Shown here: in pieces, positions 35,630 through 44,441 of the stretch
How positions within the stretch are numbered: the stretch's first letter is position 1
How the letters are laid out: every line of letters starts with the position of its first letter
Assembly (NCBI RefSeq): GCF_030063445.1
Contig: NZ_JASITD010000001.1
Span: 248,001-312,000 of the forward strand
Direction of reading: 5' to 3'
Source of the DNA: Hymenobacter sp. H14-R3
GTDB lineage: Bacteria > Bacteroidota > Bacteroidia > Cytophagales > Hymenobacteraceae
Length of the DNA stretch: 64,000 nucleotides
Program-made: the position numbers and the translations under genes
The notes under the pieces: generated by a model
Databases searched by the model: none
What the model was told of the DNA's origin: nothing
What the model saw: the letters and a program-made list of their open reading frames with translations, nothing else

Positions 35630-36268
35630 ATGGAACCACTCAAACATTTTTTTGAACTGCTCGTGCACTTCGACCTCGATACGCTGGTGCGGGAGTATGG
35701 GAATTTGCTCTATCTACTTTTCTTTATCATTGTTTTCGTCGAAACTGGGGTGGTTATCTTCCCTTTTCTGCCCGGCGACTCGCTACTCTTCGTTGCCGGA
35801 GCGCTGGCGGCGCGGGGTGGCCTCAGCCTGAGCGTGCTCATTCCGCTGCTGGTGCTGGCGGCTTTCTTGGGCGACAACCTCAACTATTTTATTGGGGACA
35901 AAATAGGGCCGCGGGCTTTTCGGGGCGACTTTAAGCTTCTGAAGCGCAGCTATTTGGAGCAGACGCAAGCTTTCTACGCCAAGCACGGCGGCAAAACGAT
36001 TATTCTGGCGCGCTTCGTGCCGATTGTGCGCACATTTGCACCCTTCGTAGCGGGCGTGGGCACCATGAGCTACCGCACCTTTGCCACCTATTGCGTGGTG
36101 GGTGCCGTACTGTGGGTGGTGTCGATGAGCGTGCTGGGCTACTTGTTTGGCAACATTCCGGCGGTGCAGAAAAACTTTGAACTGGTTGTTATTGCCATTG
36201 TGCTGCTATCGGTAGCCCCGGCGGCCTGGCAGTTTGTGCGCAGTAAGCTGAAGGGCCGCGCCGCGTAG
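35630..36268 (+). CDS. DedA family (VTT domain) membrane protein
   Basis: The 212-residue protein has the DedA/SNARE-associated core: YLLFFIIVFVETGVVIFPFLPGDSLLFVAG, a re-entrant region, and RFVPIVRTFAPFVAGVGTMSYRTF with a final helix. DedA proteins work as lipid scramblase-like or undecaprenyl/lipid transporters in envelope maintenance. Length and motifs are normal. Confidence 0.92.
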   Translation: MEPLKHFFELLVHFDLDTLVREYGNLLYLLFFIIVFVETGVVIFPFLPGDSLLFVAGALAARGGLSLSVLIPLLVLAAFLGDNLNYFIGDKIGPRAFRGDFKLLKRSYLEQTQAFYAKHGGKTIILARFVPIVRTFAPFVAGVGTMSYRTFATYCVVGAVLWVVSMSVLGYLFGNIPAVQKNFELVVIAIVLLSVAPAAWQFVRSKLKGRAA

Positions 36269-36350
36269 CGGAAGCCTGTGCTTGACTCAGGAATAACTAC
36301 TTGACTACCAAGTAATTTTAGGCTATCATTCTTCCTTTGCGTAGTCACGT

Positions 36351-37097
36351 ATGCGTACTTTTGGGCTCTTGGGCCGCTCGCTGGTCCACTCGTTTTCCCA
36401 GACTTATTTCAGTCAGAAGTTTGACCGCTTGGGGCTGGATGACTGCCGCTATGAGTTGTTTGAGCTGGCCACAGCCAGCGACCTGGTACCGCTTTTGGCC
36501 CGCCACCCCGAATTGGCGGGTCTGAACGTCACTATCCCGTATAAGGAGCAGATATGGCCCTACCTCACCCGCGTGGCCCCGTCGGCCGCATTGGTGGGGG
36601 CGGTTAACGTTATCGAGTTTACGGCCGATGGCAGCCTGGTGGGGCATAATACTGACTACGTGGGCTTTCGCGAGTCGCTGCGCCGGTTTTACCCGCTGCC
36701 ACTGCACGCCACGGGCCGGGCGCTGGTGCTGGGTACCGGCGGCGCGGCCAAGGCCGTGGGCGTGGCGTTGCGCGAGCTGGGCATTGCGCACTGGCTCGTA
36801 TCGCGCGACCCCATGAGTGCTCACCTCACCTACGACGAGCTCACGCCGGCCGTGCTGGCTGCCCACTCGCTCATCATCAATACCACGCCGCTGGGTACCT
36901 ACCCGGCCGTAGATAAGTGCCCGCCCCTGCCCTACGCGGCGCTCACGCCGGCGCACTACCTGTTCGACCTTATTTATAACCCGCGCGAAACGCTGTTTTT
37001 GCAGCGGGGCCAGGCGGCGGGGGCGCACACTAAAAACGGCTTCGAAATGCTGGAGCTGCAAGCTGAAGCGGCCTGGGCTATTTGGAACAAGGCCTAA
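36351..37097 (+). CDS. aroE: Shikimate dehydrogenase
   Basis: AroE reduces 3-dehydroshikimate with NADPH in the shikimate pathway. The 248-residue protein has GLLGRSLVHSFSQ (substrate binding), NVTIPYK with catalytic Lys65, the NTD segment with Asp102, and the NADP site GTGGAAKAVG. Its stop codon lies inside the bidirectional terminator that follows. Confidence 0.95.
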   Translation: MRTFGLLGRSLVHSFSQTYFSQKFDRLGLDDCRYELFELATASDLVPLLARHPELAGLNVTIPYKEQIWPYLTRVAPSAALVGAVNVIEFTADGSLVGHNTDYVGFRESLRRFYPLPLHATGRALVLGTGGAAKAVGVALRELGIAHWLVSRDPMSAHLTYDELTPAVLAAHSLIINTTPLGTYPAVDKCPPLPYAALTPAHYLFDLIYNPRETLFLQRGQAAGAHTKNGFEMLELQAEAAWAIWNKA

Positions 37098-37150
37098 AAA
37101 AGAGCGGGAGCGGCTTACCAACTGGTAGGCCGCCCCCGCTCTTTTTTAGG
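37093..37150. terminator. Bidirectional terminator overlapping the aroE stop
   Basis: Arms of about 28 bases (37093-37120 with 37123-37150) pair with one mismatch (37109 with 37134) and one G-T pair (37115 with 37128); the outer 16 bases are perfect and contain A6/T6 tracts. aroE and wrbA converge here. Confidence 0.88.
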
Positions 37151-37163
37151 TATTGGCTGCCAG

Positions 37164-37775
37164 CTACTTGGCTAGCTTGCTGGCTATCTCGGCCGTGTGG
37201 CGGCCCTGGAAGCGGGCGCCTTCCAGCTCGTTGGCGCTGGGCTGGCGCTCGCCTTTGCCGCCGGCCACGGTGCTGGCGCCGTAGGGCGTGCCGCCGGTTA
37301 CCTCCTCATGGCCCATCTGGCCTTGCCAAGCGTAGGGCAGGCCCACAATAACAAAGCCGTGGTGTAGCAGCTCGGTGTGGAAAGCACGGATGGTTTCTTC
37401 CTGGCCGCCGTGCTGGGTGGCGGTGCTCACGAACGCGCCGCCAACTTTGCCTACCAGGGCGCCCTTGGCCCAGAGGCCGCCGGTGCTGTCCATAAAGGTC
37501 TGCATCTGGCCGCAGAGGTTGCCGTAGCGCGTGGGCGTGCCGAAGATGATGGCATCGTACTCCACCAGCTCGTCGGGGGTTACTACGGGTAGGTGGGCGA
37601 AGGCCTGCTGGGCACCGGTAGCCCCGGTTTTGTCGAGCACTTCCTTGGGCAGCGTTTCGGGCACGCGCTTTACAACTACTTCGTTGCCAGCTACTTCGCG
37701 GGCACCCTCGGCAATGGCTTCGGCGAGCTTCCAAACGTGCCCATAGGTGGAATAAAACAGGACGAGGGTTTTCAT
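37164..37775 (-). CDS. wrbA: NAD(P)H:quinone oxidoreductase, WrbA family
   Basis: The 203-residue flavodoxin-like protein has the FMN phosphate loop ([19 protein letters not shown]), the [22 protein letters not shown] motif and the [13 protein letters not shown] segment. WrbA reduces quinones by two electrons and protects against oxidative stress. It is alone on its strand. Confidence 0.95.
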   Translation of the reverse strand: MKTLVLFYSTYGHVWKLAEAIAEGAREVAGNEVVVKRVPETLPKEVLDKTGATGAQQAFAHLPVVTPDELVEYDAIIFGTPTRYGNLCGQMQTFMDSTGGLWAKGALVGKVGGAFVSTATQHGGQEETIRAFHTELLHHGFVIVGLPYAWQGQMGHEEVTGGTPYGASTVAGGKGERQPSANELEGARFQGRHTAEIASKLAK

Positions 37776-38097
37776 GGAAAAAAGGGGAAATGGTGAGTTG
37801 CCTACGGCTGGTTAGCAACGGCAAACCAGGCCCAACTGTTGGGCTTTACTTGGGTATTTACTATATTCATAGCCACCAAGGATTTTATTGACTAAAACAC
37901 AACTCGTTACTTAATAGATTATTAGCTCTTACGAGTGTGTTATTTATAATGCCGCTGCAACGCTTGGCGCGGCTTACGCTTCTTAAGGGGGCGGGGCAGG
38001 TACTTATGCCCGGTTTCGTGCAAAGACCTATCTTTCATTCGCAGCTAGCAGCGCATATGTTGAAAGCTTTCTACCCCGGCCCGGCCCGGCTTGGCTC
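37776..38097. other. Intergenic region upstream of wrbA and the sigma gene
   Basis: This 322-base divergent spacer holds no gene I can support. A short hairpin (GCCCAA-CTG-TTGGGC at about 37829-37843) and a TATCTTTC near 38029, one base off a -7 motif for the sigma gene, are the only visible signals. Confidence 0.5.
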
Positions 38098-38727
38098 ATG
38101 AGTGCTGCTGCCTGGCCCGCGCTGGCCAATGACCCCGTGCCCCCAGCTACCGGCCCCCTCACCGCAAGTCGCCCCAACTCCAGCGCGGTGCTGAGCGAAG
38201 AAGAATTAATCGACGGTTGCCTGCAAGGCCGCCAGCTGGCGCAAAAGCAGCTGTATGAGCGCTACGCTGCCCGCATGATGGCCGTGTGCCTGCGCTACGC
38301 CCAAACCACGTTTGAGGCCGAGGACGTGTTGCAGGAGGGCTTCGTCACGGTGTTTCGAACGCTGGCCGGCTTTCGGCGCGAGTGCCCCCTGGAGTTCTGG
38401 ATTCGACGCATCATGGTGAACGCCGCCCTGCGCCAGCACCGCCGCAACGCCCCGCTGGTGGCCGTGAGCGACGGCGATTACCCCGAAACGCTGGCCAGCG
38501 ACGAGTTTACGTTCAGCAGCTACGCCTACGGCGAGCTGCTGAACGTGGTGCAAGAGCTGGCCCCCCGCTACCGCCTGGTATTCAACCTATATGCCATTGA
38601 GGGCTACACGCACCGCGAAATCGGCGAGATGCTCGAAATTTCGGAGGGCACCAGTAAGTCACAGTATTCGCGGGCTCGCGTAGTACTGCAAAATAAACTT
38701 GCCCGCCTCCAACCTCCTACTAAGTAA
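38098..38727 (+). CDS. ECF-type RNA polymerase sigma factor
   Basis: The 209-residue protein has a Pro/Ala-rich N-terminal 30 residues, sigma region 2 (QKQLYERYAARMMAVCLRYAQTTFEAEDVLQEGFVTVFRTL) and region 4 (VVQELAPRYRLVFNLYAIEGYTHREIGEMLEISEGTSKSQYSRAR). Region 4 has the SEGTSKSQYSRAR pattern of Bacteroidota ECF groups. A gene for a probable membrane-spanning anti-sigma factor starts 17 bases downstream. Confidence 0.93.
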   Translation: MSAAAWPALANDPVPPATGPLTASRPNSSAVLSEEELIDGCLQGRQLAQKQLYERYAARMMAVCLRYAQTTFEAEDVLQEGFVTVFRTLAGFRRECPLEFWIRRIMVNAALRQHRRNAPLVAVSDGDYPETLASDEFTFSSYAYGELLNVVQELAPRYRLVFNLYAIEGYTHREIGEMLEISEGTSKSQYSRARVVLQNKLARLQPPTK

Positions 38728-38744
38728 GTTATCATTAGCCCGTT

Positions 38745-40412
38745 ATGAACCCATCCACCCCGCCCAAGGGTAGCCTCGAAGACCTATTTCGCCACCACCT
38801 GCTGGAGAGCGAGGCGGCGGCCGTGCCCCCGCGCCCCCAGGTGTGGGAGCACCTGGACAACCGCCTGCTACTGGCCCAGAACGAGAAGTACCGCCACCGC
38901 CTGGCGGCCTACCGGTGGGCCGTGGCGGCCAGCCTGCTGCTGGCTTCGCTGGCGGGCGGCGGCTGGTGGCACAGCCAGCAGCAGGCGGCCCCCACTGCCG
39001 CTACGCTGGCCGTAGCCACCCCCGCGGCGGCCGGCCGGCCGGGGCTGGCTACGGCGCAGCGCGCCGCCACTACTACCCAGCTTACCACTTCGGCCCCGCT
39101 GGGCGCAGCCAGCCAAGCTACCGTTGCGGTTACTTCTCCCTCGCTTTCCCCCGCCTCCCCTATCGACCAAACTACTACGCTTTCGGCCTCGCGCCCCACT
39201 CAGCCCACTGCTACCGCAGCCTATACCCAGGCCCTGAACCATTGGCAGACAACGCAAGCGCAGCCTGCTACAGCACGGACTGCTGATGAGCTGACGGCGA
39301 TTAGCACCCGCAATCGCCTGGCTGCCGCCCGCAATCAGGTGGCCGCCCAGTTCAGTACGCAGGAGCAAGCCGCAGGCCAAACCCAGGAAATGCCGGCGGC
39401 GTTGGGCTTATCGACGCGTGGCTTGGCTAACGCTACACCAGGGCGGGCCGGCGTGGGCAACGGCGCAGCGATTACCAACCGGACACCAGCCGATGAGCTG
39501 GCAGCGGATGCCCTGCCAGCTTCCGCGCTAGCCAGCGCAGTCCCAACGGGTGAAGGCAGCCTGGCCACGCATTGGGCCAGCCTGGCGGCCTTGCCCCTGG
39601 CGGGCCGTCCCACCGACGTAGCCACCGTGGCCGTAGCGGCGGGCCCGCCGCTAGAGCTGGCGCGCAACTGGCAATACGGAGTGTCCTACGCAGCCAGCGC
39701 GTTTCAGCCCAACATTGATTTCTCCAAGGCGGCCGACTCGTACAATACCGCGTTTGGGCTGAATTCGCCCATCATCACCCGCTCGGCCGCCGCCGAATAT
39801 CGCAATAACCTGCGCGCTGGCCTGGGCCAGCGCCTAAGCGTGTGGGCCACGCGCCGGCTGGGGGCCAGCCGCTGGGGCCTGCGCACCGGCCTGGAATTCA
39901 CGCAGAGCTCGGCCAGCTCGGCCAGCTCCGTGGCCTTTGTGGGCGAGCAGGTAGCCGACCTGTCCTACTCGCAAGCCGTGTTTGCGCCCAAGCCCGCCGC
40001 CCGCTTGCAGAGTACCTCTTACCGCTACCGCTCGGTGAGCGTGCCAGTGGAGGCCCGTTACTCCAACCCCACTAAAAGCGGCTTTTCGTTTTATGGCCGG
40101 ATGGGTGCCTTCGTTACGGCGCTGCTCAACGTGCGCAGCGAGGTGGAGGACAACCCCGAAGCTGCCCGCACCTACACGCCCACCTCAGTTAGCTCGCCCT
40201 ACCGCCACCTGTCGGTGGGCCTGCGGGGCGGGGGCGGCGTGCAGTACCGCCCCACCGGGCACCAGTGGGCCCTCAACCTGGGGCCGGTGGCCGAGATGGG
40301 CGTACTCAGCCTCAATGCCAATGCCAACCAGGATTTTCTGAAGCAGCAGCGCCCCTACAGCTTTGGCCTGGAAGCCGGCGTGGAGCTCGGGCGCGGCTTC
40401 AAGATTCAGTAG
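38745..40412 (+). CDS. Probable dual-membrane-spanning anti-sigma factor
   Basis: The 555-residue protein has a cytoplasmic N-terminus (LEDLFRHHLLESEAAAVPPRPQVWEHL) like Bacteroidota anti-sigma domains, one inner-membrane helix (RWAVAASLLLASLAGGGWW, about residues 65-83), an Ala/Thr/Gln/Pro-rich linker of about 220 residues, and a C-terminal PorT/OmpA-like outer-membrane beta-barrel (about 310-555: YGVSYAASAFQPN, RWGLRTGLEFTQ, SVPVEARYSNPTKSGFSFYGRMG, PYSFGLEAGVELGRGFKIQ). It follows an ECF sigma gene by 17 bases. Proteins of this layout (Dma family) are, to my knowledge, described in Bacteroides thetaiotaomicron. The match is architectural. Confidence 0.7.
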   Translation: MNPSTPPKGSLEDLFRHHLLESEAAAVPPRPQVWEHLDNRLLLAQNEKYRHRLAAYRWAVAASLLLASLAGGGWWHSQQQAAPTAATLAVATPAAAGRPGLATAQRAATTTQLTTSAPLGAASQATVAVTSPSLSPASPIDQTTTLSASRPTQPTATAAYTQALNHWQTTQAQPATARTADELTAISTRNRLAAARNQVAAQFSTQEQAAGQTQEMPAALGLSTRGLANATPGRAGVGNGAAITNRTPADELAADALPASALASAVPTGEGSLATHWASLAALPLAGRPTDVATVAVAAGPPLELARNWQYGVSYAASAFQPNIDFSKAADSYNTAFGLNSPIITRSAAAEYRNNLRAGLGQRLSVWATRRLGASRWGLRTGLEFTQSSASSASSVAFVGEQVADLSYSQAVFAPKPAARLQSTSYRYRSVSVPVEARYSNPTKSGFSFYGRMGAFVTALLNVRSEVEDNPEAARTYTPTSVSSPYRHLSVGLRGGGGVQYRPTGHQWALNLGPVAEMGVLSLNANANQDFLKQQRPYSFGLEAGVELGRGFKIQ

Positions 40413-40647
40413 AGGCGCTCATCGCCTTCGCAGTGCTACCTTGCTGTTTCTATTAACAAGCTTATGCCACTATTTCTACGTTTAGTGCTAGTTATTTTAG
40501 CGGGCGCGCTAATTATGGGTGCCCGCCTGGCTACGCGCCACTGTGTTAGCTTGCAGCGCACCACAGCTACGGTGCCCCTGGCGCGGCTTCCCGAAGTTTA
40601 CGGGTACAGCTATTGGTCCTTTCCGCTGAGCAAACGGGCTGCTTCTT

Positions 40648-41100
40648 ATGAAAAATCTCTCTTTCCTGATGCTCGCCGGCGGCCTGCTAGCCTGTAGCAC
40701 CATCAACCCCGGCGCTACCACTGCTAAGCGTAACGCCGCCCCGGTGCCACCCACCGAGCTGGTTTACAAGCAGCCCACTACCATTGCCCTCACGCCGGGG
40801 CACACCGTGCAGGCCACCCTCACGGAGGTGAGCGACTCGCGCTGCCCCGCCGATGTGCAGTGCATCACGGCGGGCTACGTGGCCGTGGGCGTTAGCTTAA
40901 GCGAGGGCCAGGCGCCGCCCGTTTCCCTGCGCTTGTGCCTGGGCTGCAATGCCCGCAACCAGCCCGGCACCATCGACTCGGTAGCCGTAACGCTCAACCA
41001 GAAGCCCTACTGGGCGCGCCTGCTAGCCCTGCGGCCCGCCCCGGCCAGCCCTAGCAACACCCCGGCCCCAGTGGCCACCCTGCGCCTGCGGGCGCAATAG
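40648..41100 (+). CDS. Hypothetical lipoprotein
   Basis: The 150-residue product has a lipoprotein signal peptide (MKNLSFLMLAGGLLAC, Cys16 lipidated). The mature part is a beta-rich domain with four cysteines (DSRCPADVQCITAGY, LRLCLGCNARN). Similar small proteins occur widely in Bacteroidota. It lies between the barrel-linked gene and uvrB, with no promoter that I recognise. Function unknown. Confidence 0.75.
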   Translation: MKNLSFLMLAGGLLACSTINPGATTAKRNAAPVPPTELVYKQPTTIALTPGHTVQATLTEVSDSRCPADVQCITAGYVAVGVSLSEGQAPPVSLRLCLGCNARNQPGTIDSVAVTLNQKPYWARLLALRPAPASPSNTPAPVATLRLRAQ

Positions 41101-41209
41101 CGCCAGCCCGGAAACCAAAAGGAGGTGGCTTTTTTGGAAGTGCAGAAACCCCGGCGGCTCGTTTGGGGTTAGGAAGATTGGCCTTTTTATGGTCACTTAT
41201 CGTCCTCGC

Positions 41210-43255
41210 ATGTCCACGTATCAGCTTACTTCCGACTTCAAACCAACCGGCGACCAGCCCCGCGCCATTGCCGAACTGGTAAAAGGCGTGAACGGCGGCG
41301 AGCCGGCCCAGGTGCTGCTGGGTGCCACCGGCACGGGCAAAACCTTCACGATGGCCAATGTCATTGCCGAAACCGGCAAGCCCGCTCTCGTAATGTGCCA
41401 CAACAAAACGCTGGCCGCCCAGCTCTACGGCGAGTTCAAGGCGTTTTTTCCGCACAATGCCGTCGAGTATTACATCAGCTACTACGACTACTACCAGCCC
41501 GAGGCGTACATCGCCAGCTCCGACGTTTTTATTGAGAAGGACCTGGCCATTAATGAGGAGATTGAGAAGCTGCGGCTGCATTGTACCAGCACCCTGCTGA
41601 GCGGCCGGCGCGATGTGGTAGTAATTGCCTCTGTATCATGCATTTATGGCATCGGTAACCCGGAGGAATTTAGCAAGAATGTTATTTTTCTGGCGCCCGG
41701 CCACCGCTACTCGCGCAATAACCTGCTCTACCAGTTTGTGCAGATTCTGTACTCGCGCACCGAGGTGGAGTTCAAGCGCGGCTCGTTTCGGGTGAAGGGC
41801 GATACCGTGGACGTGTTTCCAGCCTACGCCGACTACGCCTACCGCATCTTCTTCTTCGGTGATGAGATTGAAGCGATTCAGAAAATCGACCCCGTGAGCG
41901 GCCGCAAGCTGAGCGATGAGAAGAACATGACCCTCTACCCGGCCAATCTTTTCGTGACCGGCAAGGAAACGTTGAACACCGCCATCCACGAGATTCAGGA
42001 TGATATGGTGCAGCAGCACAAGTACTTCGAGAAGGAGGGCCGCGACGTGGAGGCGCGCCGCATTCAGGAGCGCACCGAGTTCGACCTCGAAATGATACGC
42101 GAGCTGGGCTACTGTTCGGGCATCGAAAACTACTCGCGCTACTTCGACCGCCGCGAACCGGGCTCGCGGCCGTTCTGCCTGCTCGACTATTTTCCCGACG
42201 ACTACCTGCTGGTAGTGGATGAGAGCCACGCCACCATGCCCCAGATTCGGGCCATGTGGGGCGGCGACCGCAGCCGCAAAACGGCCCTCATCGAGTATGG
42301 CTTCCGGTTGCCCTCGGCATTTGACAACAGGCCCTTGACTTTCAACGAGTTTGAGGGCATGTACCGGCAGGCGGTATTCGTGTCGGCCACGCCGGCCGAC
42401 TACGAGCTGACCCAGGCCAACGGCGTGGTGGTGGAGCAGATTATCCGCCCCACCGGCCTGCTCGACCCCGTTATTGACCTGCGCCCCAGCATCAACCAAG
42501 TCGATGACTTGCTTGATGAAGTGGACGAGCGCGTGAAGGCTGGCGACCGTGTGCTGGTAACTACCCTCACCAAGCGTATGGCCGAGGAGCTGAGCAAGTA
42601 CATGGACCGCCTGGGCATCAAGGTCGAATACATCCACTCGGACGTGAAAACCCTGGACCGCGTGGAGATTCTGCGCCGCCTGCGGCTGGGCGAAGTCGAT
42701 GTGCTCATTGGCGTAAACCTACTGCGCGAAGGTCTTGACCTGCCGGAAGTTAGCCTGGTCGCCATTCTGGATGCCGACAAGGAAGGCTTCCTGCGTGACC
42801 AGCGCTCGCTAATTCAAACGATGGGCCGGGCGGCCCGGAATGAGAACGGCAAAGTTATCCTTTACGCCGACCGCATGACGGGCTCGATGCAGCGCGCCAT
42901 TGACGAAACTAACCGCCGCCGTGCCACGCAACAAGCTTATAACGAAGAGCATAACATTACGCCGCGCACCGTGCGCAAATCACACGCCCAGATAATGGGC
43001 CAGACTGACCTGGCCGACTACCGCACCGTAGAAGCCCAGGCCCCGGCCGGCGCCTACGTCGAAGGCGGGGCCGCGCTGGCCATGGCCGCCGAGCCCGTAG
43101 TGGCCATGATGAACCGCGCCGAGCTCGAAAAGCTCATCAAAACTACCGAAAAGAAAATGGAAGCCGCCGCTAAGGAACTGGACTTTTTGCAGGCTGCCAA
43201 GCTGCGCGACGAATTGGGTGCCTTAAAGCAAATGCTGAAAGGAAAGCGGGATTAG
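41210..43255 (+). CDS. uvrB: UvrABC system protein B
   Basis: UvrB is the damage-verifying helicase of nucleotide excision repair. The sequence from the ATG at 41210 (681 residues) has Walker A GATGTGKT, the beta-hairpin YYDYYQPEAYI, the DESHAT box and helicase motifs, and a C-terminal UVR domain (EKLIKTTEKKMEAAAKELDFLQAAKLRDEL) that binds UvrC. An ATG seven codons upstream is also in frame; the first conserved residues (YQLTSDFKPTGDQP) begin just after the later ATG. Confidence 0.97.
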   Translation: MSTYQLTSDFKPTGDQPRAIAELVKGVNGGEPAQVLLGATGTGKTFTMANVIAETGKPALVMCHNKTLAAQLYGEFKAFFPHNAVEYYISYYDYYQPEAYIASSDVFIEKDLAINEEIEKLRLHCTSTLLSGRRDVVVIASVSCIYGIGNPEEFSKNVIFLAPGHRYSRNNLLYQFVQILYSRTEVEFKRGSFRVKGDTVDVFPAYADYAYRIFFFGDEIEAIQKIDPVSGRKLSDEKNMTLYPANLFVTGKETLNTAIHEIQDDMVQQHKYFEKEGRDVEARRIQERTEFDLEMIRELGYCSGIENYSRYFDRREPGSRPFCLLDYFPDDYLLVVDESHATMPQIRAMWGGDRSRKTALIEYGFRLPSAFDNRPLTFNEFEGMYRQAVFVSATPADYELTQANGVVVEQIIRPTGLLDPVIDLRPSINQVDDLLDEVDERVKAGDRVLVTTLTKRMAEELSKYMDRLGIKVEYIHSDVKTLDRVEILRRLRLGEVDVLIGVNLLREGLDLPEVSLVAILDADKEGFLRDQRSLIQTMGRAARNENGKVILYADRMTGSMQRAIDETNRRRATQQAYNEEHNITPRTVRKSHAQIMGQTDLADYRTVEAQAPAGAYVEGGAALAMAAEPVVAMMNRAELEKLIKTTEKKMEAAAKELDFLQAAKLRDELGALKQMLKGKRD

Positions 43256-43269
43256 CACGAGAAGCTGTC

Positions 43270-43277
43270 TATATTTG
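43270..43277 (+). promoter_or_regulatory. -7 element for the gene at 43299
   Basis: TATATTTG matches TAnnTTTG and lies 21 bases before the ATG at 43299. The -33 position has no good TTTG. Confidence 0.4.
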
Positions 43278-43298
43278 GGCACAAACTTACTAGTAGCC

Positions 43299-43835
43299 AT
43301 GAAAAAGTATTTCTTCCTTCTTGTAGCGTTGGTTACCTTAGCCAGTCAGCCAGCCACCACAGCAGCTCAACAACTGGCGAAGCCCGTGTATATGCAGGTT
43401 TTTTACGCAGGGACTGGTTGGCTGGCTGGCCAGCCGTTGCTGCATTATAGTCCGGCTTTTCGGGGCAAAACGCAGGAGCTGGTGCAAGAGGACTCTACTC
43501 GCTTCGCCTCGCCCGGCGCATTGCTTTTTAATGAGTCTGCGCCGGGCACGGTGTATCAGGGTACAATGGTGTCCGTAACTTCTAGTAAAGGCACGCTCGT
43601 GCCAGATGGCAAGGGCAAGATGCGCCCCCAAACTCCGGCTGATATTAAGAAGGACCAGCAAGCAGAAAAAGCGCAATTTTCGCGCAGCCTTAACCTGCTT
43701 AATGCACGCGCCACTTTGGCATTCAACACACTAACCAATTCTCTGAATGAGGCTGCTGCCGATGGCTGGGAAGTGGTTCAGGTAGCTGCTATGGGCAACG
43801 AGGGCGGCTTGGTCTACCTGTTGCGGCGGCGCTAA
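43299..43835 (+). CDS. Hypothetical exported protein
   Basis: The 178-residue product has a signal peptide (KKYFFLLVALVTLASQPATTAAQQ) and a mature part without cysteines, including a Lys/Gln-rich helix (DIKKDQQAEKAQFSRSLNLLNARATLAF) and a C-terminal DGWEVVQVAAMGNEGGLVYLLRR. The ending resembles the DUF4177-like 'GWE(V/L)V' fold, but this is only a resemblance. Function unknown. It converges on the DUF421 gene with a 6-base gap. Confidence 0.7.
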   Translation: MKKYFFLLVALVTLASQPATTAAQQLAKPVYMQVFYAGTGWLAGQPLLHYSPAFRGKTQELVQEDSTRFASPGALLFNESAPGTVYQGTMVSVTSSKGTLVPDGKGKMRPQTPADIKKDQQAEKAQFSRSLNLLNARATLAFNTLTNSLNEAAADGWEVVQVAAMGNEGGLVYLLRRR

Positions 43836-43841
43836 ACCCGC

Positions 43842-44348
43842 TTACTCCTTCTCTTTCTTTATGACGCTCACGGAGCCGTCGTGCTCCAAGCGCACGGTTT
43901 CAACCTTGCTGAGGTCGTCGAGGTTAGCCGCAGCGCGTACGGCGGCGCGCATGGCCTGCTCCGAAAAGCTGGCGAAGCGCAGCTCATCGTAGTGAATATG
44001 GTTGCCCTCGGCCAGAATAGATGGCTCGCCCTTGATTAACCGGCCAAGGGCCGGAAAAAAGTATGTGGCATAGGCAATAACGCGGTGCACTACTACCAGT
44101 GTAGTAGCCGCTGCAATGGTGGGCCAAAAAGGCCCCGCAGCCGCAATAGCGCGGCTCAGCAGCCCGCCCAGCATAAACTTGACAATGGTTTCGAGCGCGC
44201 TGCTACTGGCAAACGTGCGGCGGCCCGACAAACGCAGCAGTAAAATGGCGACGAGGGAAATAAAACCCGTGCGCCAGCAAATTTGACTGGTTGTAATGGT
44301 ATCAGCCTTGGCATGCAAGCCGAGCAGCTCTACAAAAAAATCATTCAT
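43842..44348 (-). CDS. DUF421 (YetF-like) membrane protein
   Basis: The 168-residue protein has three hydrophobic helices in the first 100 residues (for example RTGFISLVAILLLRLSGRRTF and WPTIAAATTLVVVHRVIAYATYF) and a soluble C-terminal domain (PSILAEGNHIHYDELRFASFSEQAMRAAVR) of the DUF421/YetF type. In Bacillus the family has a role in membrane or stress adaptation; the mechanism is unknown. Confidence 0.82.
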   Translation of the reverse strand: MNDFFVELLGLHAKADTITTSQICWRTGFISLVAILLLRLSGRRTFASSSALETIVKFMLGGLLSRAIAAAGPFWPTIAAATTLVVVHRVIAYATYFFPALGRLIKGEPSILAEGNHIHYDELRFASFSEQAMRAAVRAAANLDDLSKVETVRLEHDGSVSVIKKEKE

Positions 44349-44441
44349 GCTTTAGCTGGTACTAGTAAAAGGACTAGCAGTACGGCGCCGTTGCCAATGT
44401 AGTTGGCCGCAACTCCTTGGTCTGAGCAGGCTACTGGCGAG

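Noticed and set aside
40464..40697. Small membrane protein of 77 residues
   Set aside because: It has a hydrophobic start but its end overlaps the lipoprotein gene in another frame, with Arg-rich shadow translation; no supporting promoter.
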